Below, one piece after another: positions 7,247 through 11,314 of a DNA stretch of 11,314 bases. The notes below the pieces were generated by a model. It did no database searches. It was given only the letters and a program-made list of their open reading frames with translations, and was not told the DNA's origin. Position 1 is the stretch's first letter. Every line of letters starts with the position of its first letter. The stretch lies in contig DLCK01000085.1 in assembly GCA_002480565.1 (NCBI GenBank), positions 1-11,314 on the forward strand. The letters run 5' to 3'. This stretch comes from Phycisphaerales bacterium UBA7800. Its GTDB lineage: Bacteria > Planctomycetota > Phycisphaerae > Phycisphaerales > Phycisphaeraceae. A program made the position numbers and the translations under genes.

Positions 7247-8701
7247 ATGCAGTTAAACCAGGGAAATAAACGCCCCAATATTCTTTGGATTTGTACCGAT
7301 CAACAACGATGGGATACGTTGGGATGTTATGGCAATTCATGGGTGCACACGCCCAATCTCGATGCGTTGGCCGCTAATAGCGCCCAGTTTGATTTTGCAT
7401 TTTGCCAAAGCCCGATCTGTACACCTAGCCGTAGCAGCTTTTTGTCAGGGCGATATCCGCGTACCACGCGCTGCAGGCAAAATGGACAATCCATCCCGGC
7501 AGATGAAATCCTTGTGACAAAAATGCTTGCCGATTCGGGCTATCATGGCGGGTTGGCTGGCAAGTTACATATCTCTGCATGTGAACCACCCATTTGTCCC
7601 ATGGAAGGTGAGCCACGTATTGATGATGGTTATGCCGAGTTTAACTGGTCACATGATCACCGGCCGATATGGCCTGCCAACGCGTATGGCAATTGGCTTA
7701 AACAACGTGGGAAAACCTATCAAACACCCGCTATTTCACAATCACGTTATGTACAAGCCGGAATGCCCGAAGAAGATCATCAGACGACGTGGTGTGTCGA
7801 AAAAGCATCAGAGTTTATTTGGCGTCGTTCCTGCAGAACGCAGCCGTGGTTCTTCAGTCTCAATCTGTTTGACCCACATCATCCGTTCGATCCACCAGCA
7901 GAATATCTGAAGCGTTATTTGGATCGGCTTGATGAAATACCCTTGCCGAATTTTGAAAAAGAACAGTTGCAGGACCGTCCGCTTTGGCAGCAACTCGACC
8001 ATCAGAATGCCTACAATGCCAAAGGTAGTTTCCCGTACCCGCAAATGACTGATACTGATCATCGTTTGGTGCGTGCGGCCTATTGGGCCATGATTGATTT
8101 GATTGACGTTCAACTTGGCCGATTGTTCCAGACGCTTCGCGATACAGGGCAATGGGAGAATACGTTAATCATTTTCATGTCCGACCATGGTGAAATGCTT
8201 GGTGATCATGGCATTTATCTCAAGGGGCCATATTGTTACGAAGAAGCAGTACGTGTGCCGTTATTGATGCACATGCCAGGGCAGATTAAAGCAGGGCGGC
8301 GGGATCAGTTGGTGGAACTCACCGATCTAGCCCCGACACTTTTGGACATCGCTGGTATGCAGCCACATCCAGGGATGCATGGCAAGTCGCTTATGCCGGT
8401 GTTGACTGATGCCAACCAGGCCCATCGTGATGACGTGTACTGTGAGTATCACAACACGCTCGTATCGCATCGTAATCCAACTGCACATGTCACCATGTTA
8501 CGTAACACCACGCATAAGCTTGTGGTTGCGCATGGTCAGAATACGGGTGAACTTTATGATCTAACTAACGATCCAAAGGAGCAGGTTAATCTTTGGCTTG
8601 ATTCGGAAGCACAGGTTGTAAAGATGCAAATGCTCGAACGCTTATGTGATCGTATGGCATGGACCGTCGATCCTCTTCCACAACGTCTGGCCAATTGGTA
8701 A
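7247..8701 (+). CDS. Type I (formylglycine) sulfatase, Cys-type, no signal peptide
   Basis: Predicted to hydrolyse sulfate esters, most likely on a sugar. The 484-residue protein carries the alkaline-phosphatase-fold sulfatase signature: metal ligands TDQQ (Asp18, Gln19), the formylglycine motif CTPSRSSFLSG (Cys58, to be oxidised by a formylglycine-generating enzyme not encoded here), AGKLHIS (Lys106, His108), FDPHHPFDPP (His211-212), MSDHGEMLGDHG (Asp313, His314) and Lys326. All expected active-site residues are present and the length is normal. The protein starts MQLNQGNKRPNILWICTD with no hydrophobic segment, so it is probably cytoplasmic, which is notable because many planctomycete sulfatases are exported. 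The ribosome site before ATG 7247 is poor, and no better start keeps the N-terminal strand. It is followed 17 bases later by the GH43-like gene. Exact substrate subfamily unknown. Confidence 0.93.
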   Translation: MQLNQGNKRPNILWICTDQQRWDTLGCYGNSWVHTPNLDALAANSAQFDFAFCQSPICTPSRSSFLSGRYPRTTRCRQNGQSIPADEILVTKMLADSGYHGGLAGKLHISACEPPICPMEGEPRIDDGYAEFNWSHDHRPIWPANAYGNWLKQRGKTYQTPAISQSRYVQAGMPEEDHQTTWCVEKASEFIWRRSCRTQPWFFSLNLFDPHHPFDPPAEYLKRYLDRLDEIPLPNFEKEQLQDRPLWQQLDHQNAYNAKGSFPYPQMTDTDHRLVRAAYWAMIDLIDVQLGRLFQTLRDTGQWENTLIIFMSDHGEMLGDHGIYLKGPYCYEEAVRVPLLMHMPGQIKAGRRDQLVELTDLAPTLLDIAGMQPHPGMHGKSLMPVLTDANQAHRDDVYCEYHNTLVSHRNPTAHVTMLRNTTHKLVVAHGQNTGELYDLTNDPKEQVNLWLDSEAQVVKMQMLERLCDRMAWTVDPLPQRLANW

Positions 8702-8718
8702 GAGATGGAGATAGGTTG

Positions 8719-9630
8719 ATGTCTAAAACACTCAGCGAAATTCGTATACGTGACCCGTTTGTTTTGCCGATGGGTAGTGAGAATAAATACTACCTTTTCG
8801 GGACAACGCATATCAATCGTCAATTCGGCCCGCAGGGATTTGATTGCTACACAAGCTCAGATCTTGAAAGTTGGGATGGACCATTCCCGGCTTGGCGTCC
8901 TGAACCTGATATGGAGTACGTCGATTTCTGGGCGCCGGAAGTCTATGAAGTGGATGGCAGTTTTTATATGTTTGCCACGCTCAAGACGCTTGAAGGTTTT
9001 CGACATAGCCGCTGTTTTAAGGCAACTTCACCCACAGGCCCTTATCATCTCCACGGCCAAACCTTGACACCTTCGCATTGGGCGTGTCTTGATGCCACGT
9101 TGTTTATTGATCCGCAGAACCAGCCATGGGTGATCTACTGTCACGAGTGGAAGCAGTGCTTTGACGGTGGGATGTATGCTCAACGTTTGTCGGATGAATT
9201 GGATCAGCCCATCGGACGTCCCGTCTATTTGTTCAGTGCGTCAGAAGCGCCATGGACGATTCATTCGGCAAATGGTCCTGAGCCGGATCGATTTCCTGTC
9301 TACGTGACCGATGGGCCGTTTATTCATCGAACCCAGTCAGGCACACTGCTGATGCTATGGTCCAGCTGTGGCCAAAAAGGCTATGCCATGGGCCTGGCTA
9401 GAAGTATGAGTGGTGACATTGCCGGGCCATGGGAACATATTGAAAAACCAGTCTGGCTAGAAGACGGCGGCCATGGCATGTTGTTCCGAACATTTGAAGA
9501 TAAGCTGCAATTGGCAATCCATGTTCCAAACAAAGCGCCTGATGAACGGCCGCACTTCTTTGAAGTCCGCGAACAGAACGACGAGCTTGTGATGCAAAAA
9601 CAAGCAATTACAGGCGAATCCTGCGTATAA
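8719..9630 (+). CDS. GH43-like (five-bladed beta-propeller) glycoside hydrolase
   Basis: A 303-residue protein, consistent with a single five-bladed propeller of the GH43 type, enzymes that remove arabinose, xylose or related sugars by inversion. Recognisable are EIRIRDPFVL (Asp12, candidate base), DFWAPEVYEVDG (~69-80), CLDATLFID (Asp125, candidate pKa modulator), YCHEW (Glu143) and VTDGPFIHR (Asp198). In many GH43 enzymes the last position is Glu (EGP) and is the catalytic acid; here it is Asp. Glu143 could serve, so this may be one of the distinct subfamilies with a CHEW/TDGPF pattern. ATG 8719 is chosen over the frame's earlier ATG inside the sulfatase gene because GGAG at 8707-8710 precedes it correctly. 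There is no signal peptide, so it is probably cytoplasmic. The 17-base gap to the sulfatase implies one operon and a shared substrate. Confidence 0.85.
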   Translation: MSKTLSEIRIRDPFVLPMGSENKYYLFGTTHINRQFGPQGFDCYTSSDLESWDGPFPAWRPEPDMEYVDFWAPEVYEVDGSFYMFATLKTLEGFRHSRCFKATSPTGPYHLHGQTLTPSHWACLDATLFIDPQNQPWVIYCHEWKQCFDGGMYAQRLSDELDQPIGRPVYLFSASEAPWTIHSANGPEPDRFPVYVTDGPFIHRTQSGTLLMLWSSCGQKGYAMGLARSMSGDIAGPWEHIEKPVWLEDGGHGMLFRTFEDKLQLAIHVPNKAPDERPHFFEVREQNDELVMQKQAITGESCV

Positions 9631-9667
9631 AGTATCAATCTATTTGTACAAGAATTAGTTAATAGCA

Positions 9668-10870
9668 ATGCATATTCACGATCAATTAAACTGGCAACGT
9701 CTGACACCGGATACTGGACATCACTTTTTCGGCTATTACGATCGATGTGCCTGGAATCACGATAACAGTAAGCATTTGTGCTTATCAGTTGAGCAATGTG
9801 AGAGATTACCAATGGCCGGTGAAACCGCCACCATTGGATATGTTGACCGCAATGCGGATATGTCGTTTATACCTGTTGCTAAGACACGTGCGTGGTGTCA
9901 CCAGCAGGGCGCAATGACATTGTGGCTTAAACACCTTGAGGATGCCTTTGTTTATAACGACTTTGATTTGAATACGAATCGACTGGTGTCACGTATTCAT
10001 CATGTCGAACGTGGTTTGATTGGTAGCTATGATCACCCTATCTATACGATTTCACCTGATGGGCAGTGGGGTGTAACACTGAATTTTTCGAGAATACCCC
10101 GTCGTGGATACTCCTATGCCGATGCAACACTCAGCATGCAAATGCATCCAGATTTAGATAATGATGGCTTTCATCTAATCAATATGAAAACCGGCAAGTC
10201 GCATCTGCTTCTCAGTTATCGCCAGATCATAGCCAAGCATCCAATGCCCTATGAATTGGATGAGCTGTATTGGTGGCTAAATCATGCCATATTCAATTGT
10301 GATTCGAGCAAATTACTGTTTCTATTTAGAACTTGTACTGACCCGAAAATATGTGACACGTGGAAGACTCACATGTACACGGTCAATCTGGATGGTACCG
10401 ATTTAGTGTGTTCTCTGCCGGATTTTTACTGGCATCAAATGATCACCCATCAGATTTGGGGGCGGACACCCAATGAGATTCTGGTTGATGCGAATTGGCG
10501 TCGTCAAGGTGCCGAGTATGTTGTCTATGACAACCGTATCAGGCCTTTACAGGCAACTCGTCTTTCTGCTGGTCTTGGCAATATGGGACATCTGGTGTTT
10601 TCCCCGGACGGCCAATGGTTGCTGGCCGACACGTATCCTGTCGATGGCATACAAACACTTGCAATTGTTCAAGTCGCGACGGGCCAATGCACAGTGATCG
10701 GGAAATTCAAACATGTTCAGGCTGTGGGCACTATAGTCGATGTACGATGTGATCTGCACCCCAAATGGTCATCGGATGGCAAACTAATTACTATCGATTC
10801 GATTCACGAAGGCTATCGAGCGATTTACCTTATGAGATTTGCTGATGTCTTGAAGCTATGCACACAATAG
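9668..10870 (+). CDS. Beta-propeller (PD40/TolB-like) protein with HHFFGYYD motif; function unknown
   Basis: A 400-residue protein without signal peptide or membrane segment. It has repeated WD40-like/PD40 blades marked by SPDG-type turns: YTISPDGQWGVTLNF (~126-140), HLVFSPDGQWLLADTYP (~308-324) and LHPKWSSDGKLITIDS (~363-378). Near the N-terminus GHHFFGYYDRCAWN (~17-30) is a striking motif typical of an uncharacterised propeller group. Histidines and charged residues in WHQMITHQIWG (~255-265), YDHPIY (~121-126) and CDLHP could form a metal or active site. The closest enzymatic analogue I can name is the PL22 oligogalacturonate lyase fold, also a propeller with catalytic histidines, but I cannot align it and do not claim that activity. 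It starts 37 bases after the GH43-like stop with a weak ribosome site, so it is probably the third gene of the sulfatase operon. The stop is TAG. Confidence 0.8.
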   Translation: MHIHDQLNWQRLTPDTGHHFFGYYDRCAWNHDNSKHLCLSVEQCERLPMAGETATIGYVDRNADMSFIPVAKTRAWCHQQGAMTLWLKHLEDAFVYNDFDLNTNRLVSRIHHVERGLIGSYDHPIYTISPDGQWGVTLNFSRIPRRGYSYADATLSMQMHPDLDNDGFHLINMKTGKSHLLLSYRQIIAKHPMPYELDELYWWLNHAIFNCDSSKLLFLFRTCTDPKICDTWKTHMYTVNLDGTDLVCSLPDFYWHQMITHQIWGRTPNEILVDANWRRQGAEYVVYDNRIRPLQATRLSAGLGNMGHLVFSPDGQWLLADTYPVDGIQTLAIVQVATGQCTVIGKFKHVQAVGTIVDVRCDLHPKWSSDGKLITIDSIHEGYRAIYLMRFADVLKLCTQ

Positions 10871-10877
10871 ATGATGT

Positions 10878-10909
10878 TGTAGCGGCGCAGCGGATTGTTG
10901 CGCTGGTTC
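10878..10909 (+). repeat. REP-like hairpin repeat, copy 1
   Basis: A 32-base unit beginning TGTAGCGGCGCA that folds through GCGCAGC (10886-10892 region) pairing with GTTGCGC around a GGATT loop, with one G-T wobble in the stem. It starts 7 bases after the propeller gene's TAG. It matches copy 2 at 29 of 32 positions. There is no T-run after it, so if it ends transcripts it would be by another mechanism; protecting the mRNA 3' end is an alternative. Confidence 0.65.
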
Positions 10910-10964
10910 GGCGAGTTTTACAAGTTTCAAACACACCCAATTCAGCTTAATCCAGTTAAAAAAC

Positions 10965-10979
10965 ACGTAACGCTTACGT
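10965..10979. promoter_or_regulatory. LacI-operator-like palindrome
   Basis: ACGTAACGCTTACGT has 6-bp perfect arms (ACGTAA / TTACGT) around CGC. The core GTAACGCTTAC is similar to the pseudo-palindromes with a central CG that LacI/GalR proteins bind. No promoter or gene start was found next to it in the window, so a regulatory role would have to concern a gene beyond the right edge or be accidental. Confidence 0.3.
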
Positions 10980-11042
10980 AACATCATTCACATCTCCATG
11001 TGTGGTTCGTAGATATGTGGATTTTGATAGTGTTCTCTGGCC

Positions 11043-11062
11043 GTAGCGGCGAAGAAGATTGT
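11043..11062 (+). repeat. REP-like hairpin repeat, degenerate copy
   Basis: GTAGCGGCG followed by AG and GATTGT matches copy 1 at 17 of 20 positions, but the differences destroy the inverted arms, so it can no longer fold into the same hairpin. It has the same orientation as the other copies and lies 165 bases after copy 1 and 82 before copy 2. Confidence 0.4.
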
Positions 11063-11123
11063 CACTTGATAATTGTTGGGTTTGTGATGCGATTCAAACC
11101 CTTTGATTCATGATCATAGTTCA

Positions 11124-11155
11124 TGTAGCGGCGCAACGGACTGTTGCGCTGGTCC
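11124..11155 (+). repeat. REP-like hairpin repeat, copy 2 (perfect stem)
   Basis: A 32-base unit with a perfect 7-bp stem: GCGCAAC and GTTGCGC around the loop GGACT (11131-11149 region). It differs from copy 1 at three positions; the A at 11136 restores the pairing that is a wobble in copy 1, and another change lies in the loop. Selection for the hairpin is therefore plausible. Confidence 0.65.
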
Positions 11156-11314
11156 AACCTGATATCTCCATCTTGCAGTTGCCTGATTATCCTTAATTCT
11201 GTTCAGAAAGCACTTAAGGCGCATACGACTACATAAGCAATTGCTCGCTTTGTTCAGTAGGTGTGCGGGTTCTGATCGGGTTCTTACGCAGCAAGACGGT
11301 GCACGGTAATTTTG

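Larger units (their letters stand above)
10871..11314. other. Non-coding 3' region with hairpin repeats; no gene recognised
   Basis: About 440 bases follow the propeller gene without a convincing gene on either strand. They hold the GC-rich repeat family described separately, a short palindrome at 10965-10979 and a small CACAT/ATGTG inverted repeat at 10989-11002. A minus-strand frame is open from the right edge to a TAG at 11229-11231, but it is too short to judge. Confidence 0.6.

Noticed and set aside
20..11262. The 10 bases TTCAGTAGGT at 20-29 and again at 11253-11262, considered as flanking repeats of a mobile island
   Set aside because: A 10-base match is expected many times by chance in 11 kb, and no longer similarity extends around either copy.
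11229..11314. Minus-strand frame entering from the right edge and stopping at TAG 11229-11231, possible C-terminus of a neighbouring gene
   Set aside because: Only about 28 codons are visible and they match no family I recognise; the flanking DNA looks non-coding.
10871..11314. Possible CRISPR array from the repeated units
   Set aside because: Only two good copies with unequal, non-spacer-like distances (165 and 81 bases), and the repeat folds as a REP-like hairpin; no cas genes nearby.

Overview
The window looks like part of a chromosome from a Planctomycetota-type bacterium, most plausibly Phycisphaerae or a relative. This is inferred from the protein repertoire, not from a marker gene. 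It carries a pseudopilin with the KAFTLIELLVV type of N-terminus common in that phylum, a Cys-type sulfatase, a large secreted glycosidase-like protein with a LamG-like tail, a hybrid GntR/LacI-type sugar regulator, an AraC regulator and mobile-element debris. There is no rRNA, tRNA or CRISPR array.

Layout. Positions 1-1150 (minus strand) hold a DDE (rve-type) transposase whose frame is broken by two in-frame TAG codons and which runs off the left edge. Beside it, 1239-1394 (plus) is the C-terminal scrap of a tyrosine recombinase. From 1400 to 1800 is a regulatory stretch with a good promoter candidate, whose -10 is overlapped by two tandem palindromes sharing the core TTAGTCGGACTAA. Next are the hybrid regulator (1803-2900), a secreted GH71/GH99-like multidomain protein (2932-5379) and a pseudopilin (5439-6089), all on the plus strand with short gaps. 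An AraC regulator (6233-7123, minus) diverges from a plus-strand group: sulfatase (7247-8701), GH43-like beta-propeller glycosidase (8719-9630) and a second beta-propeller protein of unknown function with an HHFFGYYD motif (9668-10870). The last 440 bases are non-coding and contain a repeat family (two good copies, one decayed) that folds into GC-rich hairpins.

How the genes may work together (inference). This is a carbohydrate-use locus with two regulatory halves. In the first, a repressor resembling Bacillus AraR probably controls itself and the secreted glycosidase-like protein, which would act on an external polysaccharide, with a pseudopilin made next to it. In the second, an AraC-type sensor probably activates a set of apparently cytoplasmic enzymes (sulfatase, GH43-like, propeller) that would desulfate and trim imported oligosaccharides. 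The substrate cannot be read from sequence; a sulfated glycan is the natural guess because of the sulfatase. The most interesting items are the tandem-palindrome promoter, the repeat-rich divergent region and the uncharacterised HHFFGYYD propeller.
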